This document shows, piece by piece, positions 1 through 7,155 of a DNA stretch of 15,887 nucleotides. Each line of letters starts with the position of its first letter. Within the stretch, counting starts at the first letter, position 1. The stretch comes from CAZKTS01 sp964555735 (GTDB lineage Bacteria; Actinomycetota; Acidimicrobiia; IMCC26256; PALSA-555), in contig CAZKTS010000043.1 in NCBI GenBank assembly GCA_964555735.1, forward strand, positions 1 through 15,887, given 5' to 3'. Below the pieces are notes generated by a model, which saw nothing but the letters and a program-made list of their open reading frames with translations, made no database searches and was not told the DNA's origin. Both the position numbers and the translations under genes were made by a program.

Positions 1-984
1 ACCGTGAGTGAGGCCTTCGGGCTCACCTTCGACCTCCGCACCGCCCCGGAGCTCCATCCGCCCGGGCCGTACGGCCAGGAGCTGGCCGACGACATGGCCG
101 AGTTCTTCGAGGCCACCTTCGCCGCCGGCGGCCCGGTGTTCTGCGGCGCGGTCGGCGGCCGGTTCGTCTACCAGCTCCGCGCCCGCTTCGACCTCTACTG
201 CAAGCTCGTGCCCGTCCGACCGTCGCCGGCGCTCTTCGACGCATCGATCGTGCGGCCCGAGCGGCTGCGCGACGTCGACGTGATGATCGTGCGCGACAAC
301 ATCGCCGGCCTCTACCTCGGCCGGTTCGGCCGCAGCCCCGATGGCAACACCGCCTTCCAGGAGCTCACCTACACGACCGCGCAGGTCGATCGGATCCTGC
401 ACGTGGCCGCGCGCGCCGCCACGGTGCGCGACCGTCGCCTGGCCGTCGTCACCAAGCGCGGCGGGATCCCCGAGGTCAGCGCGCTCTGGAACGAGCGGGC
501 CGACACGATCGCGGCGGAGCACCACGTCGCGCTCGAGCACATCGACGTCGACAACGCGTGCTTCCAGCTCGTCGCGCAGCCGGAGCGCTTCGACGTCGTC
601 GTGGCTTCCAACATGCTCGGAGACATCGTTGCCGACGCCGCTGCGCTCGTCCTCGGGTCGCGGGGCATGTCGTACTCCGCGAACTTCACCGACGACGGCC
701 ACGCCGTGTACCAGACCGGACACGGCGCCGCGCACGACCTCACCGCGTCGGACCGCGCGAACCCCGCTGCCCAGCTGCTCAGCCTCGCCATGATGCTGCG
801 CGAGAGCTACGGCCGAGCCGACGCGGCCGACGCGGTCGAGCGCGCGATCGAGCAGGTCTTCGCCGACGGCTTCCGTACGGCCGACGTGGCGGGTCCGCAC
901 AGCACCGTCGTTGGCACGCGCGACCTCGCCGCGCGGATCGCCGAGGCCGTGGCGCACGCGCCCGCCCCGGCGGTCGTCGAGTGA
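1..984 (+). CDS. Isocitrate/isopropylmalate/tartrate dehydrogenase family protein (5' end cut by window)
   Basis: NAD-dependent beta-decarboxylating dehydrogenase family, which oxidises 2-hydroxy acids such as isopropylmalate, isocitrate or tartrate. Visible motifs are AVGG, a FDLYCKLVPV segment (family FDLYANLRPV), VRDNIAGLYLGRFGR (family VRENTEGLY), VTKRGGIPEVS with the catalytic lysine, the metal-binding aspartates in VDNACFQLV and NMLGDIVADAAA, and the HGAAHDL...ANPAAQLLSLAMML nucleotide-binding end. A GTG lies at 4, but the residues before AVGG are too few: the first strand and its GDGIGPE motif are missing. The reading frame is open to base 1, so the true start lies upstream. About 328 residues are visible against a usual 350-360. 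The arginines of true LeuB (NLRPV) are altered, so the substrate is probably not isopropylmalate. The stop overlaps the next start (GTGA), suggesting translational coupling with the hydrolase-ALDH fusion. Family is sure; substrate is unknown. Confidence 0.85.
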   Translation, partial: TVSEAFGLTFDLRTAPELHPPGPYGQELADDMAEFFEATFAAGGPVFCGAVGGRFVYQLRARFDLYCKLVPVRPSPALFDASIVRPERLRDVDVMIVRDNIAGLYLGRFGRSPDGNTAFQELTYTTAQVDRILHVAARAATVRDRRLAVVTKRGGIPEVSALWNERADTIAAEHHVALEHIDVDNACFQLVAQPERFDVVVASNMLGDIVADAAALVLGSRGMSYSANFTDDGHAVYQTGHGAAHDLTASDRANPAAQLLSLAMMLRESYGRADAADAVERAIEQVFADGFRTADVAGPHSTVVGTRDLAARIAEAVAHAPAPAVVE

Positions 985-2888
985 CCACACCGCCGGCGCG
1001 CGCGCTCGTCCTCGTCGATCTCCAGCACGACTTCCTCACCCGACCGGGCCTCACGCCCGACGCCACGACGCTCGTCGACCGGGTCGCGGACCTCCTCGAA
1101 GCAGCACGGAGCGCCGGCGTACCGGTGGCCCACGTGCACACGCTCACGAACGCCGACGGCACCGATCGCATGCCGCACTGGGTCGCCACCGACACCGCCG
1201 CGTGCGTCGCCGGCACCCCGGGCGCCGAGCCGCCGCCCCTGCTCGCACCGACCGCCGGCGAGCTGGTCGCGTCCAAGCAGTTCTACAGCGGCTTCGACGA
1301 CCCGGCGCTCGACGCCTGGTTGCGCGAGCGCGCGGTCACGGACCTGATCGTCGCCGGCGTGTACCTCCACGCCTGCGTGCGGAACACCGCGGTCGACGCG
1401 TACCGGCAGGGCTACCGCGTGGTGATCGCCGACGACGGCGTGGGCACCACCGACCTGGTCCACGCCACCCTCACGCGCGACTGGCTCGACGGCCGCGCGG
1501 CGCGCTTCGCGCCCGTCGCCGAGCTGGTCGATCACCTGGCCGGCCGCCCGGCCCTCACCCCACCGGAGGACGACGCCGAACGGGTCGCCGAGGTGACCGC
1601 GCGTGCCCGGACCGCGCAGCTCTCGTGGGCCGCGCTCGCACCCGCTGCGCGGGCCGACGCCCTCGACCGCTGGGCCGCCGAGCTCGAGCACGAGCGGGAC
1701 CGCATCGCGACGCTGATCGTCGAGGAGGTCGCCAAGCCCGTCGCCGCAGCGGAGGACGAGGTGGGCCGTGCGGCCGCGCACGTCCGCTCGGCCTGCGCCC
1801 TGGTGCGCGAGCGCTGGGCCGATGCGCGCGAGCTCGCGCCTCGCGTGCGCGTCCGGTACCGCCCGCTCGGCGTGGTGGGTCTCGTGATGCCCTGGAACAA
1901 CCCCGTCGCGCTCGCCGTCGGCAAGCTGGCGCCCGCGCTGGCGCTCGGCAACGGCGCCGTGCTCAAGCCCCCGCCCGAAGCGCCGGGCTGTGCCGACGCG
2001 CTGCTCGACACGCTCCGTGCCGCCGGGATCCCCGACGGCCTCGTCGGGCTGGTGCACGGCGCCCGCGCCACCGCCGAAGCGCTCTGCGACGACCCGGGCA
2101 TCGACGGCGTGGCCGTCACCGGCTCGATCGCCACCGGGCGCGCGATCGCCGCTCGGTGTGCACGAACGCCGAAGCCGGTGCAGGCCGAGCTCGGCGGCAA
2201 CAACGCCGCGATCGTCCTCGCCGACGCCGACCTCGCGCGCGACGTGCCCGACCTCGTGCGGGCCGCGTTCGGCTACTCCGGCCAGCGGTGCACCGCGATC
2301 CGGCGGTTCGTCGTGGAGCGGTCGGTCGTGAGCGACTTCGAAGCCCGCGCGCGTACGGCGACCGAGGCACTGGTGGTGGGGGACCCGCACGACCGCGCCA
2401 CCGACCTCGGCCCCATGATCTCGGTCGCGGCCCGAGACCGCGTGCTCACGGAGGTCGGCCGCGCCATCGCCGCAGGTGCGCGCCTGGTGACCGGCGGCGC
2501 GGTGCCCGAGCACCTCGGCCCGGGCCCGTGGATCACGCCGACGATCGTCGCCGACGCCGAGCCGGAGAGCGCGATCGTGCAGGACGAGAGCTTCGGCCCC
2601 GTCGCGGTCATCCAGGTGGCCGACGACCTCGACCACGCGATCGCGTTGGCCAACGGCGTGCGCCAGGGTCTGGTGCTGGCCGCGTGCACCAGCGATCCCG
2701 GCGCTCGCGCCGCCATCGCCGATCACGCCGACGTCGGCATGGTCCAGCTGGGCGCGGGGCCGCTGCCGGTGCACCCCGACGCTCCGTTCGGCGGATGGAA
2801 GGCGTCGGGCATCGGCCCGCCCGAGCACGGCGAGTGGGACGTCGCCTTCTTCGCGCGCACCCAAGCGGTCTACGGCGACCTGGGGTGA
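981..2888 (+). CDS. Fusion protein: isochorismatase-type cysteine hydrolase + aldehyde dehydrogenase
   Basis: One uninterrupted 635-residue protein starting at GTG 981, which overlaps the preceding stop by 4 nt. Residues about 1-190 are an isochorismatase/nicotinamidase-like hydrolase (amide or ureido bond cleavage) with the full triad: D13 in LVLVDLQHDF, K99 in ASKQFYSGF and C132 in GVYLHACVRNTAVDAY. Residues about 195-635 are an NAD(P)-dependent aldehyde dehydrogenase: oxyanion Asn306 in PWNNP, nucleotide loop VAVTGSIATG, general base E403 in AELGGNN, nucleophile C437 in GYSGQRCTA (as in GapN/lactaldehyde-type enzymes), ESFGPV, and FGGWKASGIG near the end. The ALDH half begins at the first helix (AERVAEVTARARTAQLSWAAL). 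The usual N-terminal strand segment of 25-35 residues is absent and the hydrolase takes its place. Both active sites look intact. A hydrolysis product may be passed to the ALDH or to the dehydrogenase encoded just upstream; the substrate cannot be read from sequence. Confidence 0.9.
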   Translation: MTTPPARALVLVDLQHDFLTRPGLTPDATTLVDRVADLLEAARSAGVPVAHVHTLTNADGTDRMPHWVATDTAACVAGTPGAEPPPLLAPTAGELVASKQFYSGFDDPALDAWLRERAVTDLIVAGVYLHACVRNTAVDAYRQGYRVVIADDGVGTTDLVHATLTRDWLDGRAARFAPVAELVDHLAGRPALTPPEDDAERVAEVTARARTAQLSWAALAPAARADALDRWAAELEHERDRIATLIVEEVAKPVAAAEDEVGRAAAHVRSACALVRERWADARELAPRVRVRYRPLGVVGLVMPWNNPVALAVGKLAPALALGNGAVLKPPPEAPGCADALLDTLRAAGIPDGLVGLVHGARATAEALCDDPGIDGVAVTGSIATGRAIAARCARTPKPVQAELGGNNAAIVLADADLARDVPDLVRAAFGYSGQRCTAIRRFVVERSVVSDFEARARTATEALVVGDPHDRATDLGPMISVAARDRVLTEVGRAIAAGARLVTGGAVPEHLGPGPWITPTIVADAEPESAIVQDESFGPVAVIQVADDLDHAIALANGVRQGLVLAACTSDPGARAAIADHADVGMVQLGAGPLPVHPDAPFGGWKASGIGPPEHGEWDVAFFARTQAVYGDLG

Positions 2889-2892
2889 CTCC

Positions 2893-2907
2893 GGGCGCTC
2901 AGCGCCC
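2893..2907. terminator. GC-rich hairpin between convergent genes
   Basis: GGGCGC-TCA-GCGCCC forms a 6-bp perfect stem 5 nt after the fusion gene's stop and 18 nt from the end of the converging MFS gene. Its inner part, CGCTCAGCG (2896-2904), recurs as the exact reverse complement CGCTGAGCG at 2929-2937, allowing an alternative longer fold. There is no T-tract on either side, so this is a candidate bidirectional terminator only. Confidence 0.4.
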
Positions 2908-2924
2908 AAGCGCTCGAGGACGCC

Positions 2925-4451
2925 TCAACGCTGAGCGTCTGCGGGCGCGTCGCGATGGCGAGGCAGCTTCACGAGCACGAGGATGGCCACGACCACGAGC
3001 ACCGCGACACCGACGATCACCGCGAGCCGAAAGCCGCTCGTGAACGCCGCGTCGGCCGCGTCGCGGAGCCGGGCACCCTTCGTGCCACCCAGGCGACGCG
3101 CGACCTGCTGCGCGCTGTGGATGCCATCGACCGCGCGAGCCCGTTGGCCGCGCGTGCCGGCGAGCGCGTGCTCGACCCGGTCGCTGAAACGGAAGGCGAG
3201 CACGCTCCCGAGCACGGCGACGCCGAATGCCGCGCCCGCCTCGCGGGTGACGTCGTTCATCGCGGAGCCGACGCCGGCCTTCTCCGGAGGGAGGCCGGAC
3301 ACGAGCATGGAGGTTGCGGGCGTGGTCGTCGACCCCATGCCTGCGCCGATCGCGGCCAGGCCCACGAGCACGGCCACCATCGTGATGCCGGTGTCGACCG
3401 CGAGGAAGCACGCGACGCCCGCCGCCGTCACCAGGAGTGCGGCAGCCATGACGCGACGCTCACCGACCTTGGCGACCACGCGCGGGATCAACGGCGCCGA
3501 GATGCTCCAGGTGACCGAGATCACGGCCATCACGACACCCACCGTCAGGACCGACTCGCCCTCGAGGAACTGGAGGTACTGCGGGATCAGGAACTGGATG
3601 CCCCACGCGACGAAGAACCCGAACGTGATCACGACGGCCGGCACGGTGAACAGCGCCGAGCGGAAGAGCCGGACGTCGAGCATGGGGGCCTCGTGGCGGA
3701 GCTCCCAGCGCACGAACGCGGCCGTCGCGATCGCGAACACGACGAGGGCACCGAGCACCGGTGCGCTCCCCCAGCCCCGCTCGGGCGACTCGATGAAGGC
3801 GAACACCGCCGTCGACACCGCGACGATCGAGAGGACCGCCCCGACCGGATCGAGCCGGTGGTGCTCGGGGTCGCGCGACTCGGGGACGAGCAGCACCGCG
3901 AGGACGAACGAGACCACGACGATCGGCACGTTCGCAACCATCACGGAGCCCCACCAGAAGCTCGAGAGCAGCACGCCGCCGATCGGTGGTCCGAGGATGA
4001 ACCCGAGGCCGCCGACCCCGGACCAGATGCCGATGGCCTGCACCCGCTCCTGGGGTTCGGTGAACACGGTGGTGACGATCGAAAGGGTGCCCGGCATGAG
4101 GAGCGCGGCACCGAGGCCCATGACCGCGCGCGCGATCACCAGACCTTCGGCGGTCTCCACGAACGCACCCGCGAACGATGCGGCACCGAAGATCACGAGG
4201 CCGAGCAGCAGCAGTCGACGGCGCCCGTAGCGGTCGCCGAGCGCACCACCGGTGATGACCAGGCCCGAGAACACGATGCCGTAGGCCGCAAAGGCCCACT
4301 GGAGATCGCTGGCATCGGCGTCGAGGTCGCGCGCGATGTCGGGGATGGCCAGGAAGAGGATGGTCATCGCCATCCCCACCAGCAGCAGCGGGAGGCACAG
4401 CACCGCCAGGACCGCGAACCGCCGTCCCCGGCTCATCGTCGGCGCGACCAT
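2925..4451 (-). CDS. MFS transporter, DHA2 (EmrB/QacA) family
   Basis: A 508-residue integral membrane protein, probably a proton-driven drug or metabolite exporter with 14 helices. Motif A is GALGDRYGRRRL (about residues 69-80). The antiporter motif C region (GVGGLGFILGPPIGGVL, about 144-160) is followed by WWGSVMVANVPI and the LDPVGA segment typical of DHA2 exporters. Length fits the family. The frame is open further upstream, but the hydrophobic region begins right after MSRGRRFAV, so an upstream start would add an implausible basic extension. I chose ATG 4451 (MVAPTMSRG) because a TAGCCT -10 hexamer sits 7 nt before it, implying a leaderless mRNA; ATG 4436 is the alternative. It is divergent from the M15 peptidase gene and convergent with the fusion gene. 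The substrate is not predictable. Confidence 0.9.
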   Translation of the reverse strand: MVAPTMSRGRRFAVLAVLCLPLLLVGMAMTILFLAIPDIARDLDADASDLQWAFAAYGIVFSGLVITGGALGDRYGRRRLLLLGLVIFGAASFAGAFVETAEGLVIARAVMGLGAALLMPGTLSIVTTVFTEPQERVQAIGIWSGVGGLGFILGPPIGGVLLSSFWWGSVMVANVPIVVVSFVLAVLLVPESRDPEHHRLDPVGAVLSIVAVSTAVFAFIESPERGWGSAPVLGALVVFAIATAAFVRWELRHEAPMLDVRLFRSALFTVPAVVITFGFFVAWGIQFLIPQYLQFLEGESVLTVGVVMAVISVTWSISAPLIPRVVAKVGERRVMAAALLVTAAGVACFLAVDTGITMVAVLVGLAAIGAGMGSTTTPATSMLVSGLPPEKAGVGSAMNDVTREAGAAFGVAVLGSVLAFRFSDRVEHALAGTRGQRARAVDGIHSAQQVARRLGGTKGARLRDAADAAFTSGFRLAVIVGVAVLVVVAILVLVKLPRHRDAPADAQR

Positions 4452-4458
4452 CGGGCGC

Positions 4459-4464
4459 AGGCTA
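4459..4464 (-). promoter_or_regulatory. -10 element (TAGCCT) of the MFS gene
   Basis: On the minus strand, TAGCCT ends 7 nt before ATG 4451 and no Shine-Dalgarno sequence lies between. This spacing places the transcription start at or next to the start codon (leaderless). No good -35 is visible. Confidence 0.5.
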
Positions 4465-4576
4465 GGCGCCGTCAGGGCTCGCCTCGCACGGTCCGGTCGT
4501 TGCCGCGTGCCGGCGCGCATGCCAGCCTGGTGAGGCGGGTACAGGGGCGAACGGTCCGCGACGAGAGGAATCCCAC

Positions 4577-5134
4577 GTGCGCATCCCGCCCCGGCGCTCC
4601 CCACGGCGACTCACCGCCGCGCTGCTCGGCGTCGTCGCGATCGCTGTCGTCGCGGCCGGCTGCATCCCGGTCGCCGGTGGCGGCTTCGCCACCAACGGTC
4701 GCCTCCCCGACTCCGCGCTGTACACGGTCTCGCCGGAGTGCCGCGTCGCCAACGACATCGCGACGCAGTTCACGGTGATGTTGGCGCACGCGAACGCGCA
4801 GGGCATCGCGCTGGCGCCGGAGAAGGACGCGTACCTGCCGCCGGGCGTCGTGCCGCCGGAGAAGACCGCGTGCTACCGCAGCTACGACATGCAGGTCTGG
4901 TGGCGCAACTGGTACTGCTTCATCGGTCAGTGCAACCTGGCCGCGGTGCCCGGCACCAGCAAGCACGGGTGGGGGCGCGCGGTCGACCTCCAGGACCAGT
5001 TCGGCCAGATGACCTTCAGCTCACCCGGCTACCACTGGCTGGTCGCGAACGCCGCGAACTACGGCTTCTACCAACCGCCGAACAGTCAGCAGGGCGGCGG
5101 GAGCCCCGAAGCGTGGCACTGGGTGCACGACTGA
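4577..5134 (+). CDS. M15-family zinc D-Ala-D-Ala carboxypeptidase-like lipoprotein
   Basis: A 185-residue peptidoglycan peptidase of the VanY/M15 type, probably trimming cell-wall stem peptides outside the membrane. The zinc ligands form the expected pattern: H130 and D137 in SKHGWGRAVDL (family SxHxxGxAxD) and H181 in EAWHW near the C-terminus. The N-terminus is basic then hydrophobic and ends in a lipobox with C29 (VAAGC), so lipid anchoring is likely. Four further cysteines (C55, C99, C114, C119) probably form disulfides; C114 and C119 bracket the loop just before the zinc site. The start is GTG 4577, preceded by AGAGGAA at 4564-4570. The catalytic core is small, with no separate wall-binding domain. 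Fold and metal site are clear; the exact bond cleaved is inferred. Confidence 0.87.
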   Translation: MRIPPRRSPRRLTAALLGVVAIAVVAAGCIPVAGGGFATNGRLPDSALYTVSPECRVANDIATQFTVMLAHANAQGIALAPEKDAYLPPGVVPPEKTACYRSYDMQVWWRNWYCFIGQCNLAAVPGTSKHGWGRAVDLQDQFGQMTFSSPGYHWLVANAANYGFYQPPNSQQGGGSPEAWHWVHD

Positions 5135-5149
5135 CGGCGCGGCGCGCCG
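5135..5149. terminator. Hairpin between convergent M15 and cupin genes
   Basis: CGGCGC-GGC-GCGCCG forms a 6-bp stem that fills almost the whole 16-bp gap. It can be extended, with one bulged base, by TGA/TCA of the two flanking stop codons. There is no T-tract. This is a likely shared bidirectional terminator for both convergent genes. Confidence 0.45.
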
Positions 5150-5150
5150 G

Positions 5151-5531
5151 TCAGTGCGACGTGTAGTCGATCTCGGCCGCACCCTTCACGCCCACCGCGA
5201 AGCAGAAGCAGTGGATCGCGCCACCGCCCGTCGGGCGCAGGCTGTGGACGGTGTCGGGCGGGATGTACACGAGGTCGCCGGGACCGACCGGTCGCTCCTC
5301 GTCGGCCACGATCATCACGCCGCGGCCGGACATCACGAAGTACCACTCGTGCGTCGGGTGCTCGTGCGGGAACACGGCCCCACCGGCCGCGACCTCGAAC
5401 TCGTTGATGAGCTCGAGGAAGCCGCCGTCGGTGATCTCCTTCATCTCGCGCGGGTGCACGAGGTACCAGACCGGCACGGTGCCGTTGTGCTCGACCTCGG
5501 GCTCGACCTCGACGATGCTGCGGACGTCCAC
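5151..5531 (-). CDS. Single-domain cupin protein
   Basis: A 126-residue beta-barrel cupin. Motif 1 has metal ligands H56, H58 and E62 in FPHEHPTHEWYFVMSGRG; motif 2 has H96 in GDLVYIPPDTVH. The complete 3-His/1-Glu set suggests a metal-binding enzyme or small-molecule sensor rather than a degenerate storage-type cupin. I chose GTG 5531 because GAGGGGAG lies 5 nt before it; the frame is open upstream, but that stretch is the promoter region shared with the HHE gene. An unusual cysteine pair (HCFCF, about 107-111) lies close to the metal-binding end. It is divergent from the hemerythrin-like gene and shares a compact promoter with it. The function of this subfamily is unknown. Confidence 0.85.
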   Translation of the reverse strand: MDVRSIVEVEPEVEHNGTVPVWYLVHPREMKEITDGGFLELINEFEVAAGGAVFPHEHPTHEWYFVMSGRGVMIVADEERPVGPGDLVYIPPDTVHSLRPTGGGAIHCFCFAVGVKGAAEIDYTSH

Positions 5532-5554
5532 GTGCTCTCCCCTCGTTCCGGGGA

Positions 5555-5564
5555 ACAGTACGTT
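5555..5564. promoter_or_regulatory. Overlapping back-to-back -10 elements (cupin and HHE genes)
   Basis: The 10-mer ACAGTACGTT contains TACGTT on the plus strand (5559-5564) and TACTGT on the minus strand (5560-5555), sharing the central TA. The cupin's predicted transcript starts about 17 nt before GTG 5531, leaving room for its GAGGGGAG ribosome site. The HHE transcript would carry a leader of about 50 nt. The inverted arms GTTCC/GGAAC lie just to the left at 5545-5556 and could be an operator. Confidence 0.4.
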
Positions 5565-5623
5565 TCGGGCTCCGTCCAGCGGGGAACTTCCGGAGCGCAC
5601 GAACCGCCCAGGGGAGGACTCCG

Positions 5624-6073
5624 ATGAACGACCCGATCACGCTGCTCCGCAAGGATCACCGCGAGGCCGAGACGCTGCTGAAGCGGCTCGAGGAGAGCAA
5701 GAAGCCCGGACCTCGCCGCCAGCAGACCATCGACGCGCTCGTCGCCGCGATGCGCCTGCACATGGAGATCGAGGAGCGCATCGTCTACCCGGTCGCCCGG
5801 GAGAAGCTCGGCGCCGAGGAGGTCCAGGAAGCCGAGGTCGAGCACAAGCTCGCCCGCCAGGGGCTCGAGAAGCTCGAGCAGCTCGCGGACGCGCCGGGCT
5901 TCGGTGCCGCCGTCGACATGGTCAAGGCCGGCATCAAGCACCACGTGAAGGACGAAGAGACCGAGATGTTCCCGAAGCTGAAGAAGAAGCTCGATCGGGA
6001 GACGCTCGCCGACCTCGGCGATCGCATCGTGGCCGCGAAGCAGCAGGCCGGTCAGTCGGCGAAGGCCGCCTGA
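5624..6073 (+). CDS. Hemerythrin HHE cation-binding domain protein
   Basis: A 149-residue four-helix bundle that probably binds a diiron centre. The ligand set is complete: H12 in RKDHRE, H46 and E50 in HMEIE, H74 in EVEHK, and H107 and E111 in HHVKDEETEMFP. Such proteins bind oxygen, NO or peroxide, or buffer iron; the specific role is unknown here. ATG 5624 is preceded by GGGGAGGA at 5611-5618, an excellent ribosome site. Sequence is charged and lysine-rich towards the C-terminus, with no signal peptide, so it is cytoplasmic. It is divergent from the metal-ligand-complete cupin and upstream of a flavin-type nitroreductase, a grouping that would fit redox or oxidative stress handling (inference). 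Confidence 0.9.
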   Translation: MNDPITLLRKDHREAETLLKRLEESKKPGPRRQQTIDALVAAMRLHMEIEERIVYPVAREKLGAEEVQEAEVEHKLARQGLEKLEQLADAPGFGAAVDMVKAGIKHHVKDEETEMFPKLKKKLDRETLADLGDRIVAAKQQAGQSAKAA

Positions 6074-6075
6074 GC

Positions 6076-6089
6076 GACGCCCCGGCGTC
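6076..6089 (+). terminator. Hairpin after the HHE gene
   Basis: GACGC-CCCG-GCGTC forms a 5-bp GC stem just after the HHE stop and before the nitroreductase promoter. No T-tract follows. Weak terminator candidate. Confidence 0.3.
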
Positions 6090-6108
6090 GGTCCGGTCGG
6101 TGGCTGCC

Positions 6109-6114
6109 TAGGGT
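6109..6114 (+). promoter_or_regulatory. -10 element (TAGGGT) of the nitroreductase-YqeY operon
   Basis: TAGGGT ends 7 nt before GTG 6122, the same spacing as at other genes in this window. It overlaps an alternative GTG at 6113, which argues that 6122 is the true start. A GGAGG sits between the hexamer and the GTG, but too close to the start to be a typical ribosome site. Confidence 0.45.
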
Positions 6115-6121
6115 GGAGGCC

Positions 6122-6793
6122 GTGGACGGCTCGCTGGGTCTCGGCTCGCTCAAGGACCGCACCGGCCGGACCCCGTCCGAGCGCGAGGCCCCGGCACCCG
6201 AGGTCGCCGCGGCCCACGCCCCAGCACCCGCGTCGGCGCCGACCGGCTCGTTGGTCGACCTGATCCTCAACCGCCGCAGCGCGTCCAAGCTCGAGGAACC
6301 GGGCCCCACCGACGCCGAGCTCGACGTGCTCCTGCGCGCCGCCGCCACCGTGCCCGACCACGGTGGGCTCCAGCCGTGGCGCTTCGCGGTCGTGCGCGGC
6401 GCCGGCCGCGAGCAGTTCGGCGATGCGCTCGCAGCCGCCGCGGCCGAGGCCGGCGCCGATCCCTCCGGCGTGCGTGACAAGGCGTTCGCGGCACCGGCGC
6501 TGATCGCGGTCATCGCCGCACCGAAGACCGACGCCAAGATCCCGGTCTGGGAGCAGCTCACGACCGCGTCGGCCAGCGGCTACGCGATCACCCTCGCCGC
6601 GCACGCGCTCGGTCTGGGCGCCGCGTGGCGGAGCACGGCACACGTCGACGGCAGCGCGCTGCGCGCCCTGCTCGGCATGGGCGCGAACGACCAGCTGCTC
6701 GGCTGGGTGAACCTGGGCCGCCCCGGCGCGGAGCCCGACCCGGCGCCGCGCGACACGCCGGACATCGAGGCCCACGTCGTGCGTCTCGGGTGA
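6122..6793 (+). CDS. Nitroreductase family protein (YdjA-like)
   Basis: A 223-residue FMN-dependent oxidoreductase. Core motifs match the minimal YdjA-type nitroreductases: LILNRRSASKLEEPGPT (about 47-63) with the FMN phosphate-binding RRS at 51-53, then PDHGGLQPWRFAVV, PVWEQLTTASA, LGLGAAWRS and LLGWVNLGRP near the C-terminus. The first 43 or so residues are an Ala/Pro-rich, charged extension not found in the compact family members. GTG 6122 follows a TAGGGT -10 by 7 nt; GTG 6113 is the alternative but lies inside that hexamer. The stop overlaps the next gene's GTG by 4 nt, so the two are cotranslated. Cytoplasmic; natural substrate unknown. Confidence 0.88.
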   Translation: MDGSLGLGSLKDRTGRTPSEREAPAPEVAAAHAPAPASAPTGSLVDLILNRRSASKLEEPGPTDAELDVLLRAAATVPDHGGLQPWRFAVVRGAGREQFGDALAAAAAEAGADPSGVRDKAFAAPALIAVIAAPKTDAKIPVWEQLTTASASGYAITLAAHALGLGAAWRSTAHVDGSALRALLGMGANDQLLGWVNLGRPGAEPDPAPRDTPDIEAHVVRLG

Positions 6794-7152
6794 CGATCCG
6801 CGAGCGGCTGCGCGACGCGCTCGCCGTCGCGATGAAGGCACGCGACCGGAGCGCGATCACGGCGTTGCGATCGGCGCTGAGCGCGATCGACAACGCCGAG
6901 GCGGTCGACACCCCGGACACGCCTGCAGCCGTCGACGACTCGCCGATCGCCGGCTCGATCAGGGGGCTCGGCGCGGGTGAGGGAGTACGGAGAGCACTCT
7001 CGGAGGACGACGTCGCCGCGCTGGTGCGTACCGAGATCGACGATCGTCTCACGCACGCGGCGCAGTACCGCGAGGCCGGTCGTCGGGAAGCGGCGACCGC
7101 ACTCGAGGACGAGGCCGCGGTGCTCCGGAGGGCGCTCGGCGAACCGCTCTGA
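6790..7152 (+). CDS. Short GatB/YqeY-domain protein
   Basis: A 120-residue helical protein resembling the N-terminal part of YqeY: VTIRERLRDALAVAMKARDRSAITALRSALSAI with the conserved run of small helices, and LSEDDVAALVRTEIDDRLTHAAQY followed by ALEDEAAVLRR. YqeY domains help position tRNA-dependent amidotransferases, but free-standing YqeY has no firm function. It is about 30 residues shorter than the usual 148-150, lacking the final small helical domain. GTG 6790 overlaps the nitroreductase stop (GTGA), so it should be translated by coupling with no independent ribosome site. Its stop lies only 3 bp from the stop of the converging lipoprotein gene. Confidence 0.8.
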   Translation: MTIRERLRDALAVAMKARDRSAITALRSALSAIDNAEAVDTPDTPAAVDDSPIAGSIRGLGAGEGVRRALSEDDVAALVRTEIDDRLTHAAQYREAGRREAATALEDEAAVLRRALGEPL

Positions 7153-7155
7153 CCG

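Noticed and set aside
1..984. GTG at position 4 as the true start of the dehydrogenase
   Set aside because: The N-terminal nucleotide-binding strand and GDGIGPE motif would be missing, and the frame is open to base 1.
807..2909. Long minus-strand open frame opposite the dehydrogenase and fusion genes
   Set aside because: Its product is arginine/glycine-rich with no recognisable domain, and the plus strand carries two enzymes with intact catalytic motifs. It is a GC-rich antisense shadow.
4452..4604. Longer N-terminus for the MFS gene, up to position 4604
   Set aside because: It would overlap the divergent M15 gene and its ribosome site and add a basic, non-membrane extension absent from DHA2 exporters.
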